A DNA stretch of 64,000 nt. Origin: Micromonospora sp. U21 (lineage in GTDB: Bacteria > Actinomycetota > Actinomycetes > Mycobacteriales > Micromonosporaceae). The DNA lies in NCBI RefSeq assembly GCF_018070045.1, contig NZ_JAGPYK010000027.1:1-64000 (forward strand). The letters are read 5' to 3'. The notes under the pieces are model-generated. The model made no database searches. It saw nothing but the letters and a program-made list of their open reading frames with translations, and was not told the DNA's origin. The position numbers and the translations under genes are program-made. This document shows, piece by piece, positions 9,148-18,636 of the stretch; position 1 is the stretch's first letter, and the number at the start of each line of letters is the position of its first letter.

Positions 9148-10299
9148 GTGAGCGAGTACCAGTACTACGAGTTCACCGCCGTCGACCGGCCCCTCACGAC
9201 CCGAGAGCAGGCCGAACTGCGCTCGCTGTCCACCCGGGCCGACATCACCGCCACCAGCTTCGTCAACGCCTACGAGTGGGGCAACTTCAAAGGCGACCCA
9301 GACAAGCTGATGGAGCGGTACTTCGACGCGCACCTGTACCTCGCGAACTGGGGCACCCGCCAGCTCATGCTGCGGTTGCCGAAGCACGTGCTCGACCCCG
9401 CCACCGTCGCCGACTACTGCGTGGGCGACGGCGCGTTCGCCTGGACCACCGGCAGGCACGTCATCGTCCGCCTCAACCGGGAGGACGAGGACGGTACCGA
9501 TGAGTGGGACCTCGACGGTCACGGCCTGCTCGCCTCGATCATCCCGGTCCGGGCCGGCCTCGCCGCCGGCGACCTGCGCCTGCTGTACATGGGTTGGCTG
9601 CGCTGCGTGCAGTCCCTAGAGCTCGCCGACGACGAGCCCGAGCCGCCCGTCCCGGCCGGGCTGGGCACGCTCGACGCGCCCCTCACCGCGATCGCCGAGT
9701 TCCTGTGCATGGACCGTGATCTGCTCACGGCCGCGGCGGCCGGATCGACACAGACCGCAGCCGACGAACCGACCGCCGCGCAGCTCCGCACCTGGGTCCT
9801 CCAACTGCCCACCCGAGACAAAGACGCCATCCTGACCGACCTGATCACGGGCAGCGACGGTCACCTGCGCAGTCGGCTGCAGCGCCGGTACCGCGACGCG
9901 CATCCGACGGACGCGGCCACCACGAAGGCCCCACGCACCGCCGGGGAACTGCTCGCCACCGCCGCAGACCTCCGCGCCGAGCGGGAGCGCCGAGACGCCG
10001 AGCAGCGCGAACACGACCGGGCCCGCCGGGAACGGTTCGCGGTGGCCGCCCGGCAGCGGCACCTCGACACCCTCACCGTTGACCAGCCGAACGCCTGGCA
10101 GCAGGTGAGCGAGCTCATCTCCACGAAGAGGCCGCGCGAGTACGACACAGCCGTACAACTCCTCGTCGACCTACGCGACCTCGGCGAACGCGACGGCAAC
10201 ACCACGCCGTTCCGGCAGCGGCTGGCCGAGCTACGAACGGCGCACGCGCGCAAGCCCAGCCTGCTCGAACGCCTCGAACTGGCAGGCCTCGATGCGTGA
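9148..10299 (+). CDS. YYEF-type hypothetical protein with coiled coil, 383 aa
   Basis: GTG start at 9148, six bases after the previous stop. The N-terminal two thirds is a conserved actinobacterial globular region (SEYQYYEFTAVDRPLTTRE, TATSFVNAYEWGNFKGDP, YFDAHLYLANWGTRQLMLRLP). A coiled-coil rich in Arg and Glu follows (about residues 275-310), then a helical C-terminus. No enzymatic motif is visible. The stop codon overlaps the next start by 8 bp, which implies translational coupling and matched amounts of the two proteins. I know the family as a recurring but uncharacterised one and give no function. Confidence 0.75.
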   Translation: MSEYQYYEFTAVDRPLTTREQAELRSLSTRADITATSFVNAYEWGNFKGDPDKLMERYFDAHLYLANWGTRQLMLRLPKHVLDPATVADYCVGDGAFAWTTGRHVIVRLNREDEDGTDEWDLDGHGLLASIIPVRAGLAAGDLRLLYMGWLRCVQSLELADDEPEPPVPAGLGTLDAPLTAIAEFLCMDRDLLTAAAAGSTQTAADEPTAAQLRTWVLQLPTRDKDAILTDLITGSDGHLRSRLQRRYRDAHPTDAATTKAPRTAGELLATAADLRAERERRDAEQREHDRARRERFAVAARQRHLDTLTVDQPNAWQQVSELISTKRPREYDTAVQLLVDLRDLGERDGNTTPFRQRLAELRTAHARKPSLLERLELAGLDA

Positions 10300-11599
10300 A
10301 CACGTCCGGCCGACCGCCGCGCAGGCCCAGATCAACCTGCACACTGTGCTGCAACTCGTGGCGGCCGGTCGACTGCGGTGCAGCCAAACGACCCGCCGAC
10401 CAGCCGCCGCGACCGTCGCCGCAATCGCCGAAGTGCTCGACGACGGCGACTTCTACCCCGACGAGCCGATCGCGGCGTTCGCATGGCCACTGCTCCTGCA
10501 AGCCGGCGGACTGGCCGAACTCGCCAGCGGCCGGCTTCAACTCACCGACCGCGGACGCGCCGCCCTGGCCAAACCGGCCGCCGCGACGATCCGGCAGCTC
10601 TGGCGATCCTGGATCACCACCACCGTGCTCGACGAGCTCACGCGGGTCGACGAGATCAAAGGCCAGCGCGCCGCGAACGTCCTCACCTCGGTCAAGACCC
10701 GCCGCAAAGCCGTCGCCACCGCCCTCGCCGGCTGCCCACGCGACGAGTGGATCGCCGTCGACGACCTGTTCGCCACCATGCGCCGCAAACGGGAGACCTC
10801 TCCAACCATCGCCCGCAGCGAACGCGCACTGTGGAAGCTGTACCTCGTCGACCCCCAGTACGGCAGCCTCGGCTACAGCGGATTCGCCGACTGGCCGATC
10901 CTCGAAGGCCGGTACACCCTCGCCGTGGTGTTCGAGTACGCCGCGACCCTCGGCCTCATCGACATCGACTACACCGACCCGGCCGGCGCCCGCACTGACT
11001 ACCACGACAACTGGGGCTCCGACGACCTCGACTGCCTCAGCCGCTACGACGGACTGCTCGCCATCCGACTCAACCCGCTCGGCGCCCACGCACTCGGGCT
11101 GACCGGCAACTACCAGCCACCCGCCAGCACCACGGCGCCGGAACGGACCCTGAAGGTCCTGCCAACCCTCGACATCGTCGCCGTCGGCGACCCCACCGCC
11201 GCCGACCGGCTCATCCTTGACGCCCACGCCGAACACACCAGCGACCGGGTCTGGACCGTGCGCGCCAACACGCTGCTCGCCGCAGTCGACACCGGCCGGC
11301 AGCTAGGCCATTTCGTCGCCTTCCTGACAGATCGTGCAACGCACGACCTGCCGGCAGCGCTCGCCGTCCTCGTCGATGACGTGACCACCCGGGCGACGAG
11401 GATCCGCGACGGCGGCCTCGTCCGCCTCGTCGAATGTGCCGACGCACCACTCGCGGCCCTCATCGCCCGCGACCCGAAACTCCGCACCCTGTGTACCCTC
11501 GTCGGCGACCACCATCTCGCCGTACCCGTCGAACACGAAAAGCAGTTCCGCCGCACGCTGCGCACCCTCGGACACACCATCGCCACCCCAACGGGATGA
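10292..11599 (+). CDS. XPB/Ssl2-helicase-N-like (Helicase_C_3) domain protein, 435 aa
   Basis: ATG at 10292 lies inside the end of the preceding gene. The N-terminus is a winged-helix-like region. The C-terminal 170 residues (VLPTLDIVAVGDPTAADRL, VRANTLLAAVDTG, HDLPAALAVLVDD) match the region found N-terminal to XPB/Ssl2 helicases (Helicase_C_3). No Walker A or DEAD motif is present, so it is not itself a helicase. It may recruit DNA or a partner ATPase. It is the last gene of the unit with 8842 and 9148, and lies next to a broken TOTE primase, which suggests a DNA-targeting conflict role (inference). Confidence 0.72.
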   Translation: MREHVRPTAAQAQINLHTVLQLVAAGRLRCSQTTRRPAAATVAAIAEVLDDGDFYPDEPIAAFAWPLLLQAGGLAELASGRLQLTDRGRAALAKPAAATIRQLWRSWITTTVLDELTRVDEIKGQRAANVLTSVKTRRKAVATALAGCPRDEWIAVDDLFATMRRKRETSPTIARSERALWKLYLVDPQYGSLGYSGFADWPILEGRYTLAVVFEYAATLGLIDIDYTDPAGARTDYHDNWGSDDLDCLSRYDGLLAIRLNPLGAHALGLTGNYQPPASTTAPERTLKVLPTLDIVAVGDPTAADRLILDAHAEHTSDRVWTVRANTLLAAVDTGRQLGHFVAFLTDRATHDLPAALAVLVDDVTTRATRIRDGGLVRLVECADAPLAALIARDPKLRTLCTLVGDHHLAVPVEHEKQFRRTLRTLGHTIATPTG

Positions 11600-11666
11600 A
11601 CCAGGCCGCGGCGGCCCAGCAACCACTTACTCGCAGGGCAGACCGCATCGGCTGGGGGACTCGTGC

Positions 11667-11873
11667 ATGCCGAGCCCGTCCTCGCCGCGGCCATCCCCTC
11701 CCGCGCTGCTGCGGGCGCCCGCACTGGCCGTCCTCGGCCTGCTCGCCGCCCTGTTCCCTGCTGCTGGTCCAGCTACACCTGACCCGGGAGCGCCGCCGGG
11801 AGGTCCGCGACACCGCCCACGCCGAACGCTCGCACTCGAAGCCGAAACCACCGCCTGGCGGTGGCACCTGTAG
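11667..11873 (+). pseudogene. Small single-pass membrane protein, two compensating frameshifts
   Basis: ATG at 11667. Read in three segments it gives a convincing small protein: PSSPRPSPPALLRAPALAVL, a hydrophobic helix ending LLLVQLHL, then TRERRREVRDTAHAER and LEAETTAWRWHL before TAG at 11871-11873. The first frame change is near 11758 (one base too many) and the second near 11828 (one base too few). Such a paired lesion keeps both ends readable. It could be decay or sequencing error. Confidence 0.4.
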
Positions 11874-12166
11874 ATCCCGGCCAGCCGTCCCACACCCGTC
11901 TGCGCTCGGCCGTCACCTCGATGCACGCCGGGAACTCAAGGAGTCCGATGTGCGGTGACCGCACGTCGCTGGCGGCGGCCATGCGGGCTGACGATTCCAC
12001 GGCTGGCATTGCCGCGGCCATCATGGTCCACCCCGCCCTCGCCGCATGCACAGACTCCCTTGATCAAGTCCCGCAACCAATCACACCTCACGCGCGGCGG
12101 CAGATGAGATGAGTGTCCCCCGACAGCCTGACGCGCTATCGGTAGTCGATTGGCGTGTCGAGCGGG

Positions 12167-12738
12167 TCAGAGATCGGTGATCCTTCCGTCGTCGGCGAAG
12201 GCCCCCACCGCGGCTAGGAACTCCTCGAGGAAGTTGCGTAGGTCTTCGCCGACGACCGTGATGCCGCGTTCGGTGCCGTGATAGATGCCGACCTCGTAGA
12301 CGGCCTCCTGCAACCGGTAAACCGGGCCGCCGTCCGTGGTTGCCAAGGCGTAGAGGTCGCCGCCTCCGTTGCTGCCGAAGACCACGTTGTCGACGTCCTC
12401 CGCAAACGGCTCGCTGATCCGGTCGGCACGCCCGTCGTCGTGATACAGGTTGCCGATCACACTGTCCGGAGGGTGCAGAAAGTAGCCGTTGGTGATGTCC
12501 GACAGCGACAGCGGCCCGACAAATCGGTACAGGGCAAAAAGCTCATCCGGTACCCACGGCATGCGCTCGTGCAGCGCGGCCAGTTCCGCCGCGGAGGACG
12601 GCGGCCCACACGATGATCACCCGCCTCGAACGGGTACTTCGACACGACGTCCCTCAGCGCCCGCACGGCGGCCGCCTCGACCTGCGCCGCCCGAGCAGTC
12701 AGCCACTCCTCGTTCAATCCCAATGTCGCCTCATCCAC
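12167..12738 (-). pseudogene. SMI1/KNR4 (SUKH)-like protein, one frameshift
   Basis: The N-terminus (MDEATLGLNEEWLTARAAQ, KYPFEAGDH) and the C-terminal part (PWVPDELFALYRFVGPLSLSD, GNLYHDD, YHGTERGITVVGEDLRNFLE) lie in different frames that meet near 12600. Restoring one base yields ELAALHERMPWVPDELFALY, the SUKH-type alpha-beta opening. SUKH proteins are often immunity proteins for nuclease toxins or cytoplasmic adaptors. No toxin gene is visible next to it. The downstream part from 12562 reads as an intact 131-residue frame. Confidence 0.5.
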
Positions 12739-12867
12739 TCGTCCGCTTCGCGTCGATCAGCCCGGCCGCCCTCATCGCGGCAAATGCGCGCAATCGACCC
12801 AACCGCGTCGTCCGACTCGTACCACGTCCGCGTTGCCCGCGAGTGCGAAGGCGCCGCTTCCAGGGGG

Positions 12868-13605
12868 TTACGGTCGGGATCCGGTCGCTACCGTGGTCGC
12901 GGCGGCAGCCAGCAGATTCCTGAGCCGGGTGTGCGGGAAGTGCTCACCGGCCTCCGCCGACGGTGTTACCCGTGTGCTGTAGAAGTCGGCATCGTGGTCG
13001 TCGTCTTGTTCGGCCCACAGGTTGCCTGCCTCGTCGCGGTGCCACACCACCTTTTGGCCGCGGAAGTCGGCGCGTTCGAGCCAGTCGGCGCCACTGGGCC
13101 AGTAGCCGTCCCAGCCCTTGGGCCGCAGTGTGGCGTACGCCGCGTCGACGCCGGCTACGGCGCGGTCCACGTCGTCGTCCTCGAAGACCGCGGCGAACCG
13201 GCATAGCAGGGCCATCGGCGCCCCGGGGTGGGACAGCTGCGGATCCGGCACGGCGACTGCCCGGCAGATCAGATCGAGCTCCGACCAGCGCAGCGCGTAC
13301 GGGTGCCAGTGCGCCAAATCGTCCCAGCCCAGCTCGGCAGGCTCGGCGGAGCCAGGTCCGGTGATGCCCAGCTCGTACGAGCCGAGCCGGGTGTCAACGT
13401 CGAGCAGGACGAGGTGGCCGCCGCCGACGTCGAAGGCGACGTTGAGCGCCGTTTCCTGTTCGTCATCGTCGTCCTCGTCCTCGTCGAGCAGCTCTTCAAG
13501 GGCGCCGAGCCGATCGGCGCCGGGGCCGTCCTCTGCGGCGAAGGTGTACCGCGCCCAGAACGCCGGATCGTGCAGAGATTCGCGCAGGGATACTGGAATG
13601 CCCAC
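12868..13605 (-). CDS. Hypothetical acidic protein, 245 aa
   Basis: An intact frame from ATG 13605 to 12868. It opens MGIPVSLRESLHDPAFWARY, has a long run of Asp/Glu (residues 39-49), and carries the conserved-looking core LGWDDLAHWHPYALRWSELD followed by LLCRFAAVFEDDD. No signal peptide is seen. I recognise it only as a conserved actinobacterial hypothetical. Together with the SUKH-like gene it resembles the immunity-like genes that accumulate near toxin loci, but this is inference. Confidence 0.65.
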   Translation of the reverse strand: MGIPVSLRESLHDPAFWARYTFAAEDGPGADRLGALEELLDEDEDDDDEQETALNVAFDVGGGHLVLLDVDTRLGSYELGITGPGSAEPAELGWDDLAHWHPYALRWSELDLICRAVAVPDPQLSHPGAPMALLCRFAAVFEDDDVDRAVAGVDAAYATLRPKGWDGYWPSGADWLERADFRGQKVVWHRDEAGNLWAEQDDDHDADFYSTRVTPSAEAGEHFPHTRLRNLLAAAATTVATGSRP

Positions 13606-14295
13606 CCCACGATCATCGCCTGCCGACGCGGCACTCCGTTAAGCCGGGTCGGCTGCCTTTGATCGAGCGCGCCCGGACATGCTTCCCTACGCACGCTCAT
13701 CGGCTACTTATCTACTGGTGCTACGACCGCAGCCCGGCCAGGCTTGGTCGAGGTGACCGGCGGGGTGGCTCTCTCATCGGCTGCCCACTGCGGTTTGGTG
13801 TGGCTCTCATCTGGCGTGCCTCCTGCCGGTCACCGTGGCGCGGAGAGGCTCAAGAGGGGTCGGCGTGCCCTGACATTGGTGCCCGACCGGCACATGTGTG
13901 TCGTGCGTACCGACCAGATCGTCTACCTGGTGCCCGAAGCGGTCACCCGCCTCGACCCGCGAGCACCGCTGAGCTGGATCTCCGGTCCGTCGGCGACCAG
14001 CGACATCGAGTTCGACCGGGTCGAGGGGGTACACGGCCCACGGCGGGTGGGCGACGATGTGGCGGTGGCACCGTAGTCGCGCCATGTCGCCCAGCCAGCC
14101 ATACGTTGCCGGCCACCACACCCTGTTCGGCCGGACGTCAACACCGAGAATCATCGACAACCATTTCTGCCGATCCGGCCGGCTGCCTGCGTCGGTCGGC
14201 GCAGAGATGGTCGGACTACTGGTGCGGGAGGGGTTGACCACCATGGAGTCGTTCGGCAGCCGGCGTACGGCGCGCACTGAGCACCAACGGCAGTG
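13606..14295. other. No firm gene; one coding-like plus-strand fragment
   Basis: Within 13744-14076 (plus) a frame ending TAG at 14076 has G/C-rich third positions (VVRTDQIVYLVPEAVTRLDP). It has no ribosome binding site and no known family. The rest of the stretch shows no supportable gene. Confidence 0.3.
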
Positions 14296-14327
14296 CCGGG
14301 TACGGAGGGTAGATCCCCCGTACCCGG
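14296..14327 (-). terminator. Hairpin downstream of the ThuA/dehydrogenase gene
   Basis: Perfect 10-bp arms CCGGGTACGG (14296-14305) and CCGTACCCGG (14318-14327), 12-nt loop, 12 bp past the stop at 14340. There is no T tract, as is common in actinobacteria. Confidence 0.6.
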
Positions 14328-14339
14328 TACGCCCTCCGC

Positions 14340-17300
14340 TTACAGCTCGCGAACCCTGACGTCGCGGATCTCGATCAGGTCGTTGGTGCCGTGGTTCTGC
14401 AACCCGATGAACCCGCTGAGGAACTGCCGCAGGTCCGTGGGCGGGTCGCCCTGGCGGGACGACGCCTTGCCCGGGGTGTTGTCGAACTCGTTGATCACCA
14501 CACCGTTCCGGATGATCGTGTAGTGCTGGCCGACCACCCGGATCTCGTAGTCGTTCCACTGGCCCTTCGGGGTCGCCCCCGCCTGGTCCAGCCCGTTCGG
14601 GTCGAAGTTGTAGATCGAACCGGTCTTCTGCGGTTCACCGGTGGGTCCGTCGTAGATCTGGATCTCGTGACCGCAGTAGATGGCGACCCACGCCTCCGAG
14701 CTCCGGGCCGAGCCGAACGTGCCGCAGCTGCCCTCCGGCCGCTCGGCCAGCGGCATCCTCGGGTCCGGGAACCGGACGAAGGCGCCGCTGTTGGCGTAGA
14801 CGCTGCCGGCGGAGACGTCCCGGAACTGCATCCGCAGGGAGAAGTCGGCGAACTCGTCCTTGGCGTACCAGAGCATGCCCAGCCCGCCGGAGCTGCGGAT
14901 CGACCCGTCCGGCCGGAGCGCGAACGATCCGCCCGGTGCCTGTCGCCAGTCGGCGAGGGAACCCGCCGTCCCGTCGAAGATGGGCTGGTAGCCGGCGACC
15001 TTGCCGATCTCCGACTGCGCCGCCGCCCGGTTCAGCGTCGTCGCCTCACGGTTGTCGACGACGCCGTCCGCCCGCAGGTCGTTGACCACGTCGTTGACGT
15101 GGCTGACGAACTGGCCGTGGTTGGACCACATCCGCTCGTCGTCGATCAGGTCGTTGATGGTGCAGCCGCCGCCGGCCTGGTGGTTGGCCACGCCGGTGTC
15201 GGTGTCGAGCATCCGCACCGTCTGCCGGCCGTCGGGCGCGGCGCACCCGACGACGACCTGGACCGTGCCGGTGGCGACCTCGCCGTTGGCGTAGGTGACC
15301 TTCACCGTCGCCTGGTAGGTGCCGTAGTCCGCGTACGTGTGGGTGGGCTTCGCCTCGTGTGACGGCGCGCTGCCGTCACCGAAGTTCCACTCCCACTTCA
15401 GACCGCCGGTCCGGGCACTGGAGAAGGCGATCGTCTTCGGGTTGCTCTGCGACACCGCCCGCGCCGTAGCGTCGTTCGGGTTCGGCGTCGCCGGGCCGCC
15501 CTGGTAGGCGATCCGGATCAGTTTCTGGTTGGGGTGCAGGCTGAAGAACCCGCCGGCGTAGTCAAGCATGTACAGCGCACCGTCGGGCCCGAACTTGGCG
15601 TCCATCCAGGACTGGAGCTGGGTGGTGCCGCTGCCCGAACGGATGATGCTGCGCAGGTCCTCGGCGAAGGCCGGCGGCCCGTGGCTGTCGACCTTGCTCG
15701 GGTCGACGGTGACCGCGATCCGGTTGTTGGCGTTGGACTGGTCACCGATGAACCACTTGTTGTCCCAGTATGCCGGCCACGCCACGCCGCTGGCGGTGTC
15801 GACGTTCTCCCGCTGGTAGGTCGGGCCATCCATGATGGCCTGCCCGCCGCCCTTGAGGTACGGCTGGGTGAAGGTCTCCTGACCCGCCTGGTACGTCGGC
15901 AGTCCGCTCCCGTCGGTGCGCTTCGGGTAGACCGGCCCACCGCCCTGCGGCGAGTACCAGATCATGTTGTCCCGCGCCGGCGGGATGTTGACAAGACCGG
16001 TGTTGCGAGGGGATTCGTTCTTCAGGTTGTTGCAGTCGTACCAGCCGGTCAGCACGGTGGCGTCGGCGTTGCTGCGGTCCCGGTAGGGCTGCCGGTTGCC
16101 CATGCAGTACGGCCAGCCCTGGTTGCCAGAGGAGGTGATGATGGTCGCCGTCTCGTACTTGGCCGGGCCGAGGTTCGGGTCCGGGCCACCGGCGTCCGGG
16201 CCGACCCACGCCGCGGTGAGCCAGTCGTTGACCGGGTCCCAGGCGATCCGCGCGATGTTGCGGACGCCCATCACGTAGATCTCCGGGCGGGTCTTGCCGC
16301 CGCCCTGCTCCTCGCCGGTGAACAGGTTGCCGGCCGGCACGGTGTACGTACCGTCGGGCTCCGGGTGGATGCGGAGGATCTTGCCGTTCAGGTCGTTGGT
16401 GTTGCCGGAGGTACGCCGGGCGTCCTGGAACGACACGCCCTTGTACTCCTGCGTCCAGTTGTTGCCGGCGTAGCCGTTGGAGCCGCCGGAGGAGTTGCTG
16501 TCCCCGCTACCGATGTAGAGGTTGCCGGACTCGTCGAAGGTCATCCCGCCGCCCGCGTGGCAGCAGCTGTGAATCTGCGTATCCCAGTGCAGCAGGTCCT
16601 TGCGGGTGCCCTGGTCGAGGGACTGCTTCGCCGCGTCGTAGGTGAACCGGGAGACGGTCCGCTGGCCGATCCGCCGGTCCCGGTCGATCGACTCGTGCGG
16701 CATCCAGTAGGCGTACACCCAGCCGTTCTGGGCGAACTTCGGGTCCAGAGTGATGCCGACCAGGCCCTCCTCGTTCTTGACCAGCTCGCTGCCGCTGCCC
16801 CGGTTGCCCATCACGGCGAGGGTGGTCAGCAGTTTGACCTGCTTGGTCTTCGGGTCCCACTGGTGGATCGTGCCGCAGCCGAGGCCGACCTTCGGGTCGT
16901 CCCAGTTGACGACCGGCCCGGACGCGCAGGCCGCCTTGCCGATGTAGAACACCTTGCCGTCCGGCGCGACGGTCAGGCCGTGCGGCTCGCCGATCTGGTC
17001 GAGCTGCCCGGGCTGGTTGGTGGTGGTGAGCCGCTCGATGCGGTAGTTCGACGCGATGGTCGCCTGGCAGTCGCCGCGCACCATGCCGGTGGTCCACTGG
17101 ATGGCGCCGACCAGGTGGCTCTGGAACTTCGTGTCGCTCGTCCAGCTGGCCTCGGTGCGACCCATCCCGGTGTAGAAGGACCGGCCGCCGTCGTAGTCAT
17201 GACACCAGGAGATCGGGTGGAACGCGCCGTTGCCGCTCAGCCCCGGGTTGTAGGTCCCCTCCTCGACCTGGGCTAGGGTGTGCACCCGGCCGGTCGGGCT

Positions 17301-18389
17301 CGGGTCCCAGTTGATCCACTGGTCGGAGCGGGTCAAGGTCAGCGGCTGCCCCTTGTTCGCCGGGTGCTGACGGTCGGTGAAGTCCACCACGGCCTGCTGC
17401 ACCGTGGTGTCCGGGGCCGGTCCGGCGTCCGGGCCGATCAGCCACAGCTCGGCGAGCTGGATCAACGGCTCGCCGCCGTTGGCCGTGATGTTCAGCCGGT
17501 AGTGCTGGTACGCCGTGGTGTTGGTGAAGCTGTACTGCTTGGTCTGGAACCGCTGGGGGAAGGACTCCCCGCTGCGCGTGTCCAGGTCCGTCCAGGTGGT
17601 GCCGTCCTGGGAGCCCTGCAGGGTCCAGTTCTTCGGGTCCCGGCCGGGGAAGTCGTTGGCCGAGGTCAGCGCGTAGCGGCTCACCACGACCGGCTTCGCC
17701 AGCTTTGCCGCGAGCCAGCCGGTCGGGTTGAAGGTGAGCCACTTGGTGCCGGTCGACCCGTCGATCGCCTTCGCGGCGGTCTCGTTCGGCGCGTTCTCGG
17801 CGCTCGCGGTGGCGGAGACGGGCTTCTCGGCGTTCGGCAGGCTGGCGGCCGGCCGGGTGCCGATCAGGCCGGTGAACCAGGCCGAGCTGGGCTGCGCGCG
17901 GGCGGCGTCGTGCACACCGACGAACCCGCCGCCACCCTTGACGTACGCCTGGAACGCAGCCTCTTGGGCGTCGTTGAGCGTCACCCCGTTGGCGGAGAGG
18001 AACACCAAGCCCCGGTACCGGGACAGGTTGCCGAATGTGAAGACACCGGGGTCACTGGAGTCGTCGACGGAGAAGCCGTGGTCCGCGCCGAGGCTCCGGA
18101 TTGCGGTGACGGCCCGGTTGACCGGGTCGTCCTGCTGGGCCACCGGACCGTGGAACACCAGCACCTTGACCGCCGCGGCGGCCTCGGCGGCCGCGGCCTT
18201 GACCGGGGTCGGGCTCGCGGCCTGGGCGGGCAGACCCAGCACGCCGAGGGCCAGCGCGGCGCTCGACGCGAGGGCACCGGCGCGGCGCATGGCCCGCCGT
18301 CGGGCAGGCGGTGGTGGGGTGGCCGTCGAGTCGGACCGTAGCCGTCGTCCGACCCAGCGGGATAACCGGAAATGGCGTCCTTGAGCCAT
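14340..18389 (-). CDS. Secreted ThuA / F5-8C / glucose-sorbosone dehydrogenase / PKD / DUF1080 protein, 1349 aa
   Basis: ATG 18389 follows GAAGAGGAG. The signal peptide hydrophobic core is at about 37-57 (cleavage after PAQA). Order: first half of a ThuA amidotransferase-like domain (74-180), an inserted F5/8-type C carbohydrate-binding domain (about 188-318), second half of ThuA (about 335-440, ISWCHDYDGGRSFYTGMG), a glucose/sorbosone dehydrogenase beta-propeller (about 450-970, with HAGGGMTFDESGNLYIGSGD and NDLNGKILRIHPEPDG), a PKD domain (THTYADYGTY), a roughly 60-residue segment starting CTINDLIDDERMW, and a C-terminal DUF1080 (3-keto-disaccharide hydrolase) domain (about 1150-1349). Predicted role: extracellular oxidation and cleavage of a glycoside, perhaps PQQ-dependent. 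The gene is intact. It lies 247 bp beyond the laccase, behind a terminator hairpin, so it may have its own promoter. Confidence 0.9.
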   Translation of the reverse strand: MAQGRHFRLSRWVGRRLRSDSTATPPPPARRRAMRRAGALASSAALALGVLGLPAQAASPTPVKAAAAEAAAAVKVLVFHGPVAQQDDPVNRAVTAIRSLGADHGFSVDDSSDPGVFTFGNLSRYRGLVFLSANGVTLNDAQEAAFQAYVKGGGGFVGVHDAARAQPSSAWFTGLIGTRPAASLPNAEKPVSATASAENAPNETAAKAIDGSTGTKWLTFNPTGWLAAKLAKPVVVSRYALTSANDFPGRDPKNWTLQGSQDGTTWTDLDTRSGESFPQRFQTKQYSFTNTTAYQHYRLNITANGGEPLIQLAELWLIGPDAGPAPDTTVQQAVVDFTDRQHPANKGQPLTLTRSDQWINWDPSPTGRVHTLAQVEEGTYNPGLSGNGAFHPISWCHDYDGGRSFYTGMGRTEASWTSDTKFQSHLVGAIQWTTGMVRGDCQATIASNYRIERLTTTNQPGQLDQIGEPHGLTVAPDGKVFYIGKAACASGPVVNWDDPKVGLGCGTIHQWDPKTKQVKLLTTLAVMGNRGSGSELVKNEEGLVGITLDPKFAQNGWVYAYWMPHESIDRDRRIGQRTVSRFTYDAAKQSLDQGTRKDLLHWDTQIHSCCHAGGGMTFDESGNLYIGSGDSNSSGGSNGYAGNNWTQEYKGVSFQDARRTSGNTNDLNGKILRIHPEPDGTYTVPAGNLFTGEEQGGGKTRPEIYVMGVRNIARIAWDPVNDWLTAAWVGPDAGGPDPNLGPAKYETATIITSSGNQGWPYCMGNRQPYRDRSNADATVLTGWYDCNNLKNESPRNTGLVNIPPARDNMIWYSPQGGGPVYPKRTDGSGLPTYQAGQETFTQPYLKGGGQAIMDGPTYQRENVDTASGVAWPAYWDNKWFIGDQSNANNRIAVTVDPSKVDSHGPPAFAEDLRSIIRSGSGTTQLQSWMDAKFGPDGALYMLDYAGGFFSLHPNQKLIRIAYQGGPATPNPNDATARAVSQSNPKTIAFSSARTGGLKWEWNFGDGSAPSHEAKPTHTYADYGTYQATVKVTYANGEVATGTVQVVVGCAAPDGRQTVRMLDTDTGVANHQAGGGCTINDLIDDERMWSNHGQFVSHVNDVVNDLRADGVVDNREATTLNRAAAQSEIGKVAGYQPIFDGTAGSLADWRQAPGGSFALRPDGSIRSSGGLGMLWYAKDEFADFSLRMQFRDVSAGSVYANSGAFVRFPDPRMPLAERPEGSCGTFGSARSSEAWVAIYCGHEIQIYDGPTGEPQKTGSIYNFDPNGLDQAGATPKGQWNDYEIRVVGQHYTIIRNGVVINEFDNTPGKASSRQGDPPTDLRQFLSGFIGLQNHGTNDLIEIRDVRVREL

Positions 18390-18613
18390 CTCGACTCCTC
18401 TTCAGGTTGGGATATGGCGGACATGCGCTGCCGAGCGGTCGTGCCGGGATCGACCGGACACCGGTGCGTGGGACCACCGGCGACGCCCGGACGGGTTGGG
18501 GGTGGGTGCGGGACATTGCGGCGGACTGGTGGATGGCTGGGGAGCCCGCCGTGGGCGCGGGGTCACGCCGGTGGCTGCTGGTCCGCCGACAGACCAGCAG
18601 CCCCCGGCCCGGT

Positions 18614-18635
18614 CACCGGCGCGGTGGCGCCGGTG
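18614..18635 (-). terminator. Hairpin directly after the laccase stop
   Basis: Arms CACCGGCGC (18614-18622) and GCGCCGGTG (18627-18635) with a 4-nt loop, one base beyond the laccase stop codon. It would separate the upstream three-gene unit from the ThuA gene. Confidence 0.6.
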
Positions 18636-18636
18636 C

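Noticed and set aside
8779..9522. Extension of the primase frame upstream to 9522
   Set aside because: The extension is antisense to two well-supported genes; the primase homology begins at about 8778.
15534..17276. 580-codon plus-strand frame
   Set aside because: Antisense shadow of the ThuA/dehydrogenase gene; low-complexity Val/Gly/Arg/Ala composition.
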